Below, piece by piece: positions 25,706 through 34,949 of a DNA stretch of 39,642 bases. Origin of the DNA: Candidatus Krumholzibacteriota bacterium (lineage in GTDB: Bacteria > Krumholzibacteriota > Krumholzibacteriia > Krumholzibacteriales > Krumholzibacteriaceae). Numbering within the stretch: the first letter of the stretch is position 1; each line of letters begins with the position of its first letter. Where the stretch lies: the NCBI GenBank assembly GCA_030609325.1, contig JAUWCL010000029.1, positions 1 to 39,642 of the forward strand. Reading direction: 5' to 3'. The translations under genes and the position numbers were made by a program. Below the pieces are notes generated by a model. The model ran no database searches. It had not been told where the DNA came from and saw only the letters and a program-made list of their open reading frames with translations.

Positions 25706-28354
25706 TCAAATATTTCCTGTAATTAAATCCAGTGGTTCGAGCAGGGCATCGCCCTGCCTGTAATAAATCCCTGTCCTCCTGATCACCGCGAGCCGGGCTG
25801 CCGGCCCTGGTATCACCGCACGCAGCAGATCGGCCGGCCCCGGAGCATTCTCCGGGCCGGACTCGATGCGCAGCATTAGTTTTCCCGCGTCCCCGCACTT
25901 GCGGACAGAACACCCGCGCGTCGACCTCGTCCTCCCCTTTCTGTCTGTCAATTCCTCTCCCGACGAGAAAAGCGAGGACCACCTATCCTCCAGCCATCCG
26001 ACCGCGTCTCCTGCAGGCCCTCCTCCGGGCCATTCCGACGGGTCGCCGGCGCCGAGTTCCTCGCGGAGACGATACCACACATCCTCTCCCGCAGACAAAT
26101 CTTCTTCCGATAACGGTTTCCCTTTACCGGCCTGTCCGAGCATGCAGATCACCGGACCGAGGTCGATCTCGTACTCGAATACGGTCTTTTCGGGAAGCTT
26201 TCCCCCGGCCCGGTTGAACGGGCCGGCGCTCGACGTCACTTCCAGCCCCGGCGGCATGAGCCCGTCGAAGGCGCGGAATGTGATGTCGCCATCGCTGGTC
26301 AGCTCGACGTCGAAGAACTCCATCTCGCCCGCCGTGCCGACTGCCAGCGCGGGACTAAGCGACATCTTCACGTGGGGATGGAACCCTTTGCTGAACCTCA
26401 GGGGCAGCCGGCTCCTGCGGAGGGCCCTGGTGATGATGTTGGTCAGCTCCCTGTGCGAGAAGAACCTCGCCTTCCCCGTCTTCCTGTAGACAAAACGGTA
26501 ACGTATCTGCTCGTGTTCGTTCCCGACCTCGTGCTCGTACCTGTTCCTTGTACCGGGGACGGTGTCATTGTCTGCGGGGGCGAATGCGGCGTTTCTCTCT
26601 TCCTCACTGCTGCAGGCTCCGCACCCCCCGCAAGCCCCGTCCCGGCAGTCCGGCGTCGGCTCGACGCCGAGGGCCCTTTCCCTCTCGCGGAGGAGGAACC
26701 TCTTCGAAACCTTGACGGTGAATGCTTCCCACGGCAGGGGCGCGGCCGGGTCGAGCCCTGCCAGGAGCCGGTCGATACTCGTGCCGTGTCTTTCGATGGC
26801 CCTTTCCCACAGATCGAACCTCAGCCTGTCGCGCCAGCTGTCGAACCGGCACCCGGATCTCCACGCATCCAGGACGATCGGCCAGACGTCGCGGCTCCCC
26901 CTTGCGAGGATGCCCTCGAGTGCGCTGACCCGGGGCTCGCGGAGGCTGAGATCGACCTTCCTGTTCCTGATTCGGGAGGCGAGGTACCTTTCCTTTTCCG
27001 CGATCTCTTCGATCGAGCACTGCTTCTCCCACTGAAAGGGAGTGTGGGACTTGGGCACGAACGGCGAGATGGTCACGCCGAGCCTGAATCGTCCCCTCGT
27101 GCCGCGCATGCTCATGATCCGCCCGATCAACGATATTATCCCGTCGAGATCCTCCCTTGTCTCCGTCGGCAGACCGATCATGAAGTAGAGCTTGAGGTTC
27201 TGCCAGCCGGCATCGAGGATCCTCTCACACCCGCCGAGGATGTCCGCGTCGCTCATGTCCTTGTTGATCACCGAGCGCAGACGCGCGGTACCCGCCTCCG
27301 GTGCGATCGTAAAGCCCGATTTACGGACCGCGGAGGTCGCCTCGATTATCCTGTCGGTCACCGTCTCGGGGCGGAGGCTCGGAAGGGCAAGGGAGATGTG
27401 GCGCTTCTCGAGTTCGGGGGCGAGCCGCTCGAGCAGTTCCTCGAGCCTCGAGTAGTCTGACGTCGACAGAGAGAGGAGCGAGACCTCCTCCCATCCCGTA
27501 GCGTCCAGCCCTTCGGAAACGGCGCGGACGATATCGCCCACCTTCCTCTCCCGTCTCGGCCTGTACGTCATCCCCGCGTGGCAGAACCTGCATCCGCGCG
27601 TGCATCCTCTCATCACCTCTACGGCCAGCCTGTCGTGCACGACCTGGGCCGAGGGGACGATCGGGGCGGCAGGAAGGTTCTCCGGGCCGAGCAGATATGT
27701 CCGCGCTGAAACCTTCTCGCTGATCCCTTCGACGTAGACGCCTTCGATTCCGGCGAGCGTCTCGAGTTTCTCACGCCGTCCGGCGCCGCCGGCTGCCATG
27801 AGGGCATTCACCGCCTCGACAAGAGACTCCTCACCGTCGCCGAGAAAGAATGCGTCGAACGCGCCGATAACGGGGAGGGGGTTGGAGACGCACGGCCCGC
27901 CGGCTACGACCAACGGGTGGCTGTCATCCCTCTCCGCCGCGACTACGGGCAGCCCCGCCAGGTCCATTATCGTGAGGGCGTTCGTGTAATGAAGCTCGTA
28001 CGGAAGGGTTATGCCTATGAGGTCGAACCGCGACGCGGGTGTCCCCGTCTGCCACGACCTGAATCGCTCGCCGGACGCCCTTATGCCGTCCTCCATATCG
28101 GGCCACGGGGCGAAGGCGAATTCTACTCCGACGCCATCGACCCGGCTCAGGGCGTGGTAGAGGAACCTCAGGCCCTGGTGGGACATGCCGATCTCGTATA
28201 CGTCGGGGAAAACGAGCAGGACGTTGAAATCTCCACCGGCGAATCCCTTCGAGGAGAGGTTGAGCTCGCGGTCGATATACCTCGAAGGCTTCTCCACCCC
28301 GGGAAGGATCCCGTCGTAGTACGCGTCGCAGACGTATGACTGTCTGCTGCTCAT
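25706..28354 (-). CDS. B12-binding-like radical SAM protein fused to a DUF2344 domain
   Basis: Start chosen at the ATG at 28354, which overlaps the tldD stop by one base (TGATG); about 882 residues. The N-terminal part is a TIGR03960-type radical SAM protein: cobalamin-binding-like domain ('LLVFPDVYEIGMSHQGLRFLYH'), radical SAM motif in 'GCTRGCRFCHAG', and 'FTIAPEAGTARLR', 'KLYFMIGLPTET'. A conserved C-x4-C-x2-C-x2-C cluster follows ('DCRDGACGGCGAC'). From about residue 615 there is a DUF2344 (TIGR03936) domain: 'RYRFVYRKTGKARFFSHREL', 'RALRRSRLPLRFSKGFHPHVKM'. Often these are one protein or two neighbours next to rng. The reaction is not known; a tRNA or rRNA modification role is speculative. 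The domain is complete here. Confidence 0.9.
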   Translation of the reverse strand: MSSRQSYVCDAYYDGILPGVEKPSRYIDRELNLSSKGFAGGDFNVLLVFPDVYEIGMSHQGLRFLYHALSRVDGVGVEFAFAPWPDMEDGIRASGERFRSWQTGTPASRFDLIGITLPYELHYTNALTIMDLAGLPVVAAERDDSHPLVVAGGPCVSNPLPVIGAFDAFFLGDGEESLVEAVNALMAAGGAGRREKLETLAGIEGVYVEGISEKVSARTYLLGPENLPAAPIVPSAQVVHDRLAVEVMRGCTRGCRFCHAGMTYRPRRERKVGDIVRAVSEGLDATGWEEVSLLSLSTSDYSRLEELLERLAPELEKRHISLALPSLRPETVTDRIIEATSAVRKSGFTIAPEAGTARLRSVINKDMSDADILGGCERILDAGWQNLKLYFMIGLPTETREDLDGIISLIGRIMSMRGTRGRFRLGVTISPFVPKSHTPFQWEKQCSIEEIAEKERYLASRIRNRKVDLSLREPRVSALEGILARGSRDVWPIVLDAWRSGCRFDSWRDRLRFDLWERAIERHGTSIDRLLAGLDPAAPLPWEAFTVKVSKRFLLRERERALGVEPTPDCRDGACGGCGACSSEEERNAAFAPADNDTVPGTRNRYEHEVGNEHEQIRYRFVYRKTGKARFFSHRELTNIITRALRRSRLPLRFSKGFHPHVKMSLSPALAVGTAGEMEFFDVELTSDGDITFRAFDGLMPPGLEVTSSAGPFNRAGGKLPEKTVFEYEIDLGPVICMLGQAGKGKPLSEEDLSAGEDVWYRLREELGAGDPSEWPGGGPAGDAVGWLEDRWSSLFSSGEELTDRKGRTRSTRGCSVRKCGDAGKLMLRIESGPENAPGPADLLRAVIPGPAARLAVIRRTGIYYRQGDALLEPLDLITGNI

Positions 28355-29748
28355 CAGCCGACTTCTCCTCCAACCGTTATCGAGGGTATCCTGATCGTCG
28401 GCTGCGCGTCGGAGACGGGGACATGCTGCCCGTCCTTTCCGCACGTGCCGATGTCGAACCCGGGATCGTTTCCGACCATGTCTATCCGTTCCAGCACGGC
28501 CGGGCCGTTGCCGATCAGCGTCGCGCCGCGGACCGGCCCCTTCACCCTGCCACCCTCGATCAGGTAGGCCTCGCTGACCTTGAACACGAAATCGCCGCTC
28601 GAGGTATCGACCTGTCCACCCCCCATGTGGACGACGAAAAGCCCGCTTTCGACGCTCGCGATTATCTCTTCCGGATCGTGCCCGCCGGGCGCGATCATCG
28701 TGTTGCTCATACGCACTATCGGCCTGAAACGGAAGTTCTCCCGGCGTCCGTTCCCCGTCGGCTTCATCCCGAGCTTCATCGCCGACCTGCGGTCGAGAAG
28801 ATACCCGGTCAGCACTCCGTTCTCCACGGCGACGGTCTTCTGCGAGGGTGTTCCCTCGTCGTCGATACGGAATGATCCGCGTTTCCCTTCCAGTGTGGCG
28901 TCGTCTATGACGGTGACGAGATCCGATGCGACTTTCTCGCCGAGCTTTCCGCTGTAGATCGAGAGGCCCTTGAATACCGCGTCGCCCTCCAGTCCGTGAC
29001 CGATCGCCTCGTGGATCATCGTTCCCCCGGCCTGCCCCGACAGCACGACCGTCATCCTGCCGGCGGGGGCCCCGGGGGCGTGAAGCGTCCGTATCGCGCT
29101 TTCGCCCGCCTCGTGCGCCAGCCGTTCCACTTTCGAAGCATCGAGCCGCTCGAGACCGTACTGGCCGCCCACCGATCTCATTCCGGTCTGCAGGATATTC
29201 CCGTCCGACGAGACCGCCCTGACGCTGATGACCACCTGGGGCCTGACATCCGCGGCCGCGACGCCTTCGCTGTTAAAGACGGATATCTTCCTGATGCTGT
29301 CTCCGTAGCGGACCCTGACCTGTGTGATCTCTCCGCCTGCCGATCTGGCCGCGCGGTCGGCCGCGCGGACCAGTCCCGTCTTCGCCTCGAGAGTCTCATC
29401 GGTGAAAATGTCTCCATCACCGGCATCCCATGCTTCGGCCGGCTCGCCCGTCGCGGCAAAAGAGCCCTTCCCGCGGGAGCCGAGGTCATCGAGCACGGCG
29501 GCCGCGACACGCATCATCTCATCGCTCGTGATGACGCTCGAGTAGCCGTAGGCGGTCCTGTCATCCGAGACCAGCCGGAGGCCGAAACCGGTGTCCGTGC
29601 CGCTCGAGATCCGTTCGATGCGCCCGTCGGCACACTCGATCGAGCGCACGCCGGTCGACTCTAAGAAGAGCTCGGCGAACCCGGCCCCATTCGAGACGGA
29701 GAACTCGAGCGCGTCGTTTATGTCGGAGGAGAACGGTCTTCTCAGCAT
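28354..29748 (-). CDS. tldD: TldD-family zinc metalloprotease
   Basis: Start chosen at the ATG at 29748, which overlaps the purF stop (ATGCTGA), giving about 464 residues. The HExxxH zinc motif is seen in 'MIHEAIGHGLEGD' (His246, Glu247, His251) and a Cys ligand in 'GTCGKDGQ' (Cys436). 'SIECADGRIERISSGTDTGFGLR' is the conserved N-terminal block. TldD normally acts with TldE/PmbA as a heterodimer that clips unfolded peptides and matures some RiPPs; no tldE is in the window. The neighbours (purF, radical SAM protein) do not explain its job. Confidence 0.9.
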   Translation of the reverse strand: MLRRPFSSDINDALEFSVSNGAGFAELFLESTGVRSIECADGRIERISSGTDTGFGLRLVSDDRTAYGYSSVITSDEMMRVAAAVLDDLGSRGKGSFAATGEPAEAWDAGDGDIFTDETLEAKTGLVRAADRAARSAGGEITQVRVRYGDSIRKISVFNSEGVAAADVRPQVVISVRAVSSDGNILQTGMRSVGGQYGLERLDASKVERLAHEAGESAIRTLHAPGAPAGRMTVVLSGQAGGTMIHEAIGHGLEGDAVFKGLSIYSGKLGEKVASDLVTVIDDATLEGKRGSFRIDDEGTPSQKTVAVENGVLTGYLLDRRSAMKLGMKPTGNGRRENFRFRPIVRMSNTMIAPGGHDPEEIIASVESGLFVVHMGGGQVDTSSGDFVFKVSEAYLIEGGRVKGPVRGATLIGNGPAVLERIDMVGNDPGFDIGTCGKDGQHVPVSDAQPTIRIPSITVGGEVG

Positions 29749-31130
29749 TTGTTCTCTTTCGCCTCCGGCACCCTGTCCCGGCCCTTGCGCTCGACGGGAT
29801 AGTCCCCGCAGAAGCAAGCGGTACAGTAGTTTTCCGGGTCGTCGACGCAGGAGAGAAGACCTTCCCGGGACAGGTAGTGCAGACTATCCACTCCGAGATA
29901 CTGTCTTATTTCCTCGACGCTGTGGGAGGAGGCGATCAGCTCTCCACGCGTGGGCGTATCGATCCCGTAATAACACGAATGCGTTATCGAGGGAGAGCCG
30001 ATCCTGAGATGGACCTGGGCGGCGCCGGCGTCTCTTATCATCGAGACGATCTTGCGCATCGTCGAGCCGCGAACGATAGAGTCGTCGACGACGACGATGC
30101 TGCGGTCCTCGAGGACACCACGCACCGGGTTGAATTTTATCCGCACGTCCCAGTCGCGTTCATCCTGCCTCGGCCGAATGAACGTGCGGCCTACGTAATG
30201 GTTCCTTATCAGTCCGAATTCGTACCTGAGCCCCGAGCCCTCGCTGAAGCCCAGCGCGATAGTGTTGCTCGAGTCCGGCACCGATATGACGATATCGGCC
30301 GGGGCGGGGGCTTCATCGGCGAGCTTGCAGCCGAGCTTGCGGCGGACCTTGTCGACGTTCTCCCCGAACACCCTGCTGTCGGGTCTCGAGAAGTAGATGA
30401 ACTCGAAGATGCATCTCGAGAGGCGCTTCGCCGGTTCGGCGAACCTTATCGAGCGGGGCTCCCCGCCGTCGATCACCAGTATCTCGCCCGGCTCGACCTC
30501 CCTGACGTACTCCGCGCCGATTATGTCGAACGCGCAGCTTTCCGACGCGACGATCCACGTGTCGCCGTCGCGGCCGAGGGAAAGGGGCCTGAAGCCGTCA
30601 GGGTCACGGCCCGCGATGATCCTGTCCTTCAGCAGGAAGACGAGCGAATATGCGCCGCGTACCTGCAGGAGCGACTCGACCATCATCTCCTCGATCGTCC
30701 CGGCCTTGCTGCGGGCGATCAGGTGGAGCAGGACCTCGCTGTCCATCGTGCTGCGGAAGATCGATCCTTTCTCTTCCATCTCGTGGCGCAGCTCGACGGC
30801 GTTGACGAGGTTGCCGTTGTGCGCCACGGCGATCTTCCCGATCTTGCAGTTGACAAGGAAGGGCTGGGTGTTGACGGCATGGGACATACCGGTCGTCGAG
30901 TACCGGTTGTGGCCAATCGCCATATGACCCGTCAGGCCGTCGAGCGTCTCTTTCGAAAAAACCTTGGAGACGAGACCCATCGCCTTATGTTCGTACATGC
31001 GGCCGCCGTCGGACGAGATGATCCCCGAACTCTCCTGCCCCCTGTGCTGGAGGGAATAGAGACCGAGGTACGTCATCAGCGCCGCCTGATTGCTGCCGTG
31101 GATCCCGAATACGGCGCATTCCTCTTTCAA
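29742..31130 (-). CDS. purF: Amidophosphoribosyltransferase (first step of purine synthesis)
   Basis: A 462-residue enzyme. A four-residue propeptide (MKEE) precedes the N-terminal nucleophile Cys5 of the class II glutaminase ('CAVFGIHGSNQAA', 'GLYSLQHRGQESSGI'). The phosphoribosyltransferase domain has 'RSIVVVDDSIVRGSTMRKIV'. Cys residues in 'RCIFEFIYFSRPDS' and the C-terminal 'YCTACFCGDYP' fit the [4Fe-4S] type (Bacillus class). Start is TTG at 31130 with AAGGAG six bases upstream. Confidence 0.97.
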   Translation of the reverse strand: MKEECAVFGIHGSNQAALMTYLGLYSLQHRGQESSGIISSDGGRMYEHKAMGLVSKVFSKETLDGLTGHMAIGHNRYSTTGMSHAVNTQPFLVNCKIGKIAVAHNGNLVNAVELRHEMEEKGSIFRSTMDSEVLLHLIARSKAGTIEEMMVESLLQVRGAYSLVFLLKDRIIAGRDPDGFRPLSLGRDGDTWIVASESCAFDIIGAEYVREVEPGEILVIDGGEPRSIRFAEPAKRLSRCIFEFIYFSRPDSRVFGENVDKVRRKLGCKLADEAPAPADIVISVPDSSNTIALGFSEGSGLRYEFGLIRNHYVGRTFIRPRQDERDWDVRIKFNPVRGVLEDRSIVVVDDSIVRGSTMRKIVSMIRDAGAAQVHLRIGSPSITHSCYYGIDTPTRGELIASSHSVEEIRQYLGVDSLHYLSREGLLSCVDDPENYCTACFCGDYPVERKGRDRVPEAKENKC

Positions 31131-31140
31131 GGTGCACTCC

Positions 31141-31737
31141 TTACTGACCGTCGATCTCGGCCGTGCCTATGAACTCGAACGTCTGGTAATGAGGATTGAG
31201 AAGGAGTCCGTGCTGTCGCGATCTCGTCACCGCCATCTCCTCGACCTTGCGGGCGGCTTCCTCCGCACCTTCCGCCCTTACGAGGATGCGCCAGACCTCG
31301 CCTGACTTCATCCCGGTGACCTTCGCGCCTGCAAGCCTCGCGTTGAGCCTCGATGCGTACCCGCTATCCTTCCCGCCTCCCTGTTCCGACACGAACAGGT
31401 CGCAGGCGAATATCCTGCCCCCGCATTCTCCGCGGGGAAAATCCCTGTCGATCATGAGGTCGCCTGATGCGGCCTTGTCCCCGCCACCCGAGACGACGAG
31501 GCAGTAGAAATGCTTGTTTTGATTGGTAAACGCGCTGTCCATCCGGATCTCGCGGTCGATCGCCTCACAGACCGCCCCGGCATTCTCCCCCTCGGCTTCC
31601 ATGGCCCAGTAGGAGTATCTCAGCACGCCGCAGAGGTCGTCGGCGAAACCCATCTTCTCTGTCAGCGTCATCCACGCCGTCTGGGCGACGAGGTCTGTTA
31701 CCTTGAGCCTGACCCACAGCTTCGCTTCGGTCTTCAT
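31141..31737 (-). CDS. Tandem (double-domain) PurS-like protein, FGAM synthase small subunit
   Basis: About 198 residues from the ATG at 31737, whose ATGA overlaps the purQ stop. It sits where purS is expected, with a small-type purL and purQ upstream. Normal PurS is about 80 residues. This protein shows two PurS-like beta-alpha-beta-beta-alpha-beta units. Unit 1 (about 5-82): 'KLWVRLKV', helix 'AWMTLTEKMG', 'VLRYSYWAMEAEG', helix 'NAGAVCEAIDREI', 'KHFYCLVV'. Unit 2 (about 108-191): 'RIFACDLFV', helix 'ASRLNARLAG', 'GEVWRILVRAEG', helix 'AEEAARKVEEMA', 'LLLNPHYQTFEFI'. The second helix and the 'LL.NPHYQTFEF' ending are closest to PurS. The functional call is inference from fold pattern and context. 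Confidence 0.65.
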   Translation of the reverse strand: MKTEAKLWVRLKVTDLVAQTAWMTLTEKMGFADDLCGVLRYSYWAMEAEGENAGAVCEAIDREIRMDSAFTNQNKHFYCLVVSGGGDKAASGDLMIDRDFPRGECGGRIFACDLFVSEQGGGKDSGYASRLNARLAGAKVTGMKSGEVWRILVRAEGAEEAARKVEEMAVTRSRQHGLLLNPHYQTFEFIGTAEIDGQ

Positions 31738-32567
31738 TCGCCGCCCTCCTTCCATCTTCTCAGTGATTCGAAAAATATCCTGCCCGGGCCGGCAGCCTCC
31801 ATCTTTCCTGAATCGCCGCCGGCTTTACTTCTCTTCATCCCCCACCCGCCACCGAGGTCCTCGGGCACCTGACGCAGCCAGCTCGCCCTCTCGGGGTGCG
31901 GCATCATCGCCAGCACGTTTCCCTCGCGGTTGCATACGCCCGCCATGCTCTCGAGCGATCCGTTGGGATTTGTGGGAAACGACGGATCAATCTGTCCAGC
32001 CTGTGTGCAGTACCGCAGGACGATCTGCCCGTTTTTCTTCATCCCTTCGAGTACTTCCATGTCATCGGTGGTGAACCGGCCCTCGGCATGTGCGATCGGG
32101 ACCGGGACGACCTCCTCGTTTCCGATGGCCGAGGTCCACACGCAGTCGGTTCCACCGTGCAGCAGATGTGTCCACGAGCAGTAGTAGCCATCCCTGTCCT
32201 CCATAACGTTGGGAGCGAGCGCCAGGTCTACACTCTCCCAGTGGATGCCGGGGATGAATCCCGACTCTACGAGCACCTGTGCGCCGTTGCAGATCCCGAG
32301 GATCGGGTGCCCGGCGGCGGCCAGCTCGCTGAGCTTGTCCATTATGTGGTCTTTCGCCGACACCACGCCGGCCCTGATCCTGTCCTGGTAGGAAAACCCG
32401 CCAGGGACGATCACGCCGAGGGCATTCTCGAGAAGAGCGGGGTCCTCGTTCCAGCGCAGCAGGTCCGCACCGAGCCCGACCGACCTCACCGCATCGACCG
32501 TCTCGTACTCGCAGTTCACGCCGGGAAACTGGATTATCGCAACCTTGTCCTTGAAGGATCTGGCCAC
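31734..32567 (-). CDS. purQ: FGAM synthase glutaminase subunit
   Basis: A 277-residue class I glutaminase. 'AIIQFPGVNCEYET' opens the protein, the nucleophile Cys93 lies in GICNGAQVL, and 'MMPHPERA' carries the catalytic His and Glu. It feeds ammonia to PurL. It is somewhat longer than the ~230-residue Bacillus protein, with an extra polar segment near the C-terminus ('WGMKRSKAGGDSGKME'). It abuts purL with no gap. Confidence 0.95.
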   Translation of the reverse strand: MARSFKDKVAIIQFPGVNCEYETVDAVRSVGLGADLLRWNEDPALLENALGVIVPGGFSYQDRIRAGVVSAKDHIMDKLSELAAAGHPILGICNGAQVLVESGFIPGIHWESVDLALAPNVMEDRDGYYCSWTHLLHGGTDCVWTSAIGNEEVVPVPIAHAEGRFTTDDMEVLEGMKKNGQIVLRYCTQAGQIDPSFPTNPNGSLESMAGVCNREGNVLAMMPHPERASWLRQVPEDLGGGWGMKRSKAGGDSGKMEAAGPGRIFFESLRRWKEGGE

Positions 32568-34949
32568 CTACTCTCCTTTCTCGATGCCGAATATCGAGCG
32601 GCACCCGGTCATGTATATCCCGGCCAGCTCGCCGAGCTCCCATGAAGCGAGGGCCTTCCCGTTCGAGACGACCTCGAGCTTTGGCGACGCCTTCAACATG
32701 CCCAGCTTGTGCAGCTTGACCCTGTTGCGGGCGCATATGGCAAGAATCTCCCGCTCGTTCCCCGGCGGCAGTTCGACGATGAAGCATCCCGTCTCGGAGA
32801 AGAGGACCTTCTCCGGCGGCAGTCCGGTCGAGTCGAACTCGTCGAGATTTACGGCCAGGCCGAGCTTTCCGGTGCCGTTTCCACCGAGGGCCATCTCGGC
32901 GAGCGCCGTGAGCATCCCGCCCTGTCCCGTGTCGTGGCACGACCTGACCCAGCCGTGCGAGTGGATGTCGAGGACCGTTCTTATCTGTCCCCGCTCGCGG
33001 ACGAAATCGGCCTCGGGAACGTTGGCGCCGAGGGTTCCGTAGATCGTCCTGTAGTATTCGCTTCCGCCGAGCTCGTCCAGCGGCTCCCCGATGAGGAAAA
33101 CCTCGTTGCCCTCCTCCTTGAAGGTCATCGAACGGCTCTTCGAATAGTCCTCTATGACGCCGACGGTGCAGATGATCGGCGACGGCGGGATCGCCTTTCC
33201 GCTCTCGCCCTGGTTATAGAAGCTGACATTCCCCGACACGACGGGCAGCGGGTGGTTGCCGTCGTGGGAGAGCAGTCCGATCCCCCTGCAGGCGTCGCTG
33301 ATACCCCGCACGCCCTCGAAAAACTCCCAGAAGACCTCCTCGATCTCGGGGTTGCCATAGTTGAGACAGTCTGTGATCGCTGACGGTACTCCGCCGACGG
33401 CGGCTACGTTGCGGGCCGATTCGCAGACGGCCAGCGCGCCCCCCTGGTACGGATCGATGATCCCGTACCACGGATTGCCGTCGACCGCCACGGCAAGCCC
33501 CACCGGGTTCCCCGCTACCGGCGCGAGCACGCCCGCGTCGGCCTCGCCCGGCCTGATCACGGCCCTTCCCTGTACCTCCGAGTCGTAATGCTTGAAGACA
33601 TAATTCTTCGAGGCGATGTTCGGCGAGGCCATGATCTTCAGGAAATCATCATGAAGGGAACGGTCTTCCTGCCACTCGGGTTCCTCGAAGAGGACCTTCC
33701 TCGGACTCTTCGGCCTGTCGTAGGCGATGCCGGTCGTGATGACCTCGACCGGAGTCTCGCAGACCTTCTCGCCGCCGCTCTCGATCGTGTAAAGCTCATC
33801 GCGTGTGACGTCGGCGATGACCACCGCGCCGGCCCCGTGATAGAGATGGGGCAGCTCGAAATCCTCGTTGTATATCTTCATGACGTCGTCGACGAAATCT
33901 TCCGGTACCGCCAGTGCGTACCGCTCCTGGGTCTCGGAGCACGAAACGACCGGCGGCGGGTAGTGATGCCCGGCGGCGACGTTCACCGCGTCGAGATCTA
34001 TCTTCACTCCGAAGCCGCCCGCATGTGCAAGCTCGGAGGTAACGCACGCGATACCGCCGGCGCCGAGGTCCTTGAACCCGACCTTTATGCCGCGATCCTC
34101 GGCCAGATCGAGAACCTTCCTGTTCGCCACGGCCAGCACCCGCTTTAGGAACGGGTCTGGTACCTGGACCGCTCCCCTGTTCGCTTCCTCGCCTTCGACA
34201 AGGTCTTCTGAGGCGAAAGCCGCCCCGCCGAATCCCGAGTCATCGGTCGGTTTACCTATGAGGATGATCTTGTATGGAGTATCGGCCGCCTCGGCCGGTA
34301 CCCGGCTTCGCAGGACGCGCGACTCCCTGATCGTTCCGATCGCGACGACGTTCACCAGGCAGTTCTCGTCGAACCCCGCGTCGAACGCGATGTCGCCGCC
34401 GAGGTTCGGGACGCCGAGCGGATTGCCGTACTGGGCGATGCCGTCGACCACGCCGCGCGCGATCGAGATGACCTGGCGGGCGTTCGGCCCCTTCGGGTCG
34501 CCGAAACGAAGGGGATCGAGGACTCCGACTACGTCGGCGCCCATGCAGTATACGTCGCGCACGATCCCGCCGATCCCCGTCGCCGCGCCCTCTACGGGCA
34601 GGACCTGCGAGGGGTGGTTATGGCTCTCGTGCGCTATGACGAGGCAGTGCCAGTCGCCGTCGCCCGTCTCGGCGTACCTGAACACGCCCGCGTCCTCGCC
34701 CGGCCCCATCACGACGTTGGGGGCCTTTGTGGGCAGGAGCTCACCGAGGATCTTCCTGCTGCTCTTGTAGCTGCAATGCTCGCTCCACATCGTGTTGAAG
34801 ATCGTCAGCTCCACGAGCGTCGGGTCGCGGCCGAGAAGCTCGATCACGCGCCTCGCCTCGCTCACGGCGAGGTTCAGACCGTTCTCCTTCAGCAGTTCCC
34901 CCACGCGGGAGTCGTCACTTTCCGTGATCGGGATGGTGCCTTTCAGCAA
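32568..34949 (-). CDS. purL: FGAM synthase synthetase subunit (small type)
   Basis: A 793-residue small-type PurL, lacking the fused PurS-like and glutaminase domains of the ~1300-residue large type; it therefore needs PurS and PurQ. Seen: 'FNTMWSEHCSYKSSR', 'ESHNHPSQVLPVEGAATGIGG', 'GVPNLGGDIAFD' and the second AIRS-like half with 'GISDACRGIGL' and 'HDTGQGGMLTALAEM'. Start is TTG at 34949, overlapping the purB stop. It turns FGAR into FGAM using ATP and ammonia. Confidence 0.96.
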   Translation of the reverse strand: MLKGTIPITESDDSRVGELLKENGLNLAVSEARRVIELLGRDPTLVELTIFNTMWSEHCSYKSSRKILGELLPTKAPNVVMGPGEDAGVFRYAETGDGDWHCLVIAHESHNHPSQVLPVEGAATGIGGIVRDVYCMGADVVGVLDPLRFGDPKGPNARQVISIARGVVDGIAQYGNPLGVPNLGGDIAFDAGFDENCLVNVVAIGTIRESRVLRSRVPAEAADTPYKIILIGKPTDDSGFGGAAFASEDLVEGEEANRGAVQVPDPFLKRVLAVANRKVLDLAEDRGIKVGFKDLGAGGIACVTSELAHAGGFGVKIDLDAVNVAAGHHYPPPVVSCSETQERYALAVPEDFVDDVMKIYNEDFELPHLYHGAGAVVIADVTRDELYTIESGGEKVCETPVEVITTGIAYDRPKSPRKVLFEEPEWQEDRSLHDDFLKIMASPNIASKNYVFKHYDSEVQGRAVIRPGEADAGVLAPVAGNPVGLAVAVDGNPWYGIIDPYQGGALAVCESARNVAAVGGVPSAITDCLNYGNPEIEEVFWEFFEGVRGISDACRGIGLLSHDGNHPLPVVSGNVSFYNQGESGKAIPPSPIICTVGVIEDYSKSRSMTFKEEGNEVFLIGEPLDELGGSEYYRTIYGTLGANVPEADFVRERGQIRTVLDIHSHGWVRSCHDTGQGGMLTALAEMALGGNGTGKLGLAVNLDEFDSTGLPPEKVLFSETGCFIVELPPGNEREILAICARNRVKLHKLGMLKASPKLEVVSNGKALASWELGELAGIYMTGCRSIFGIEKGE

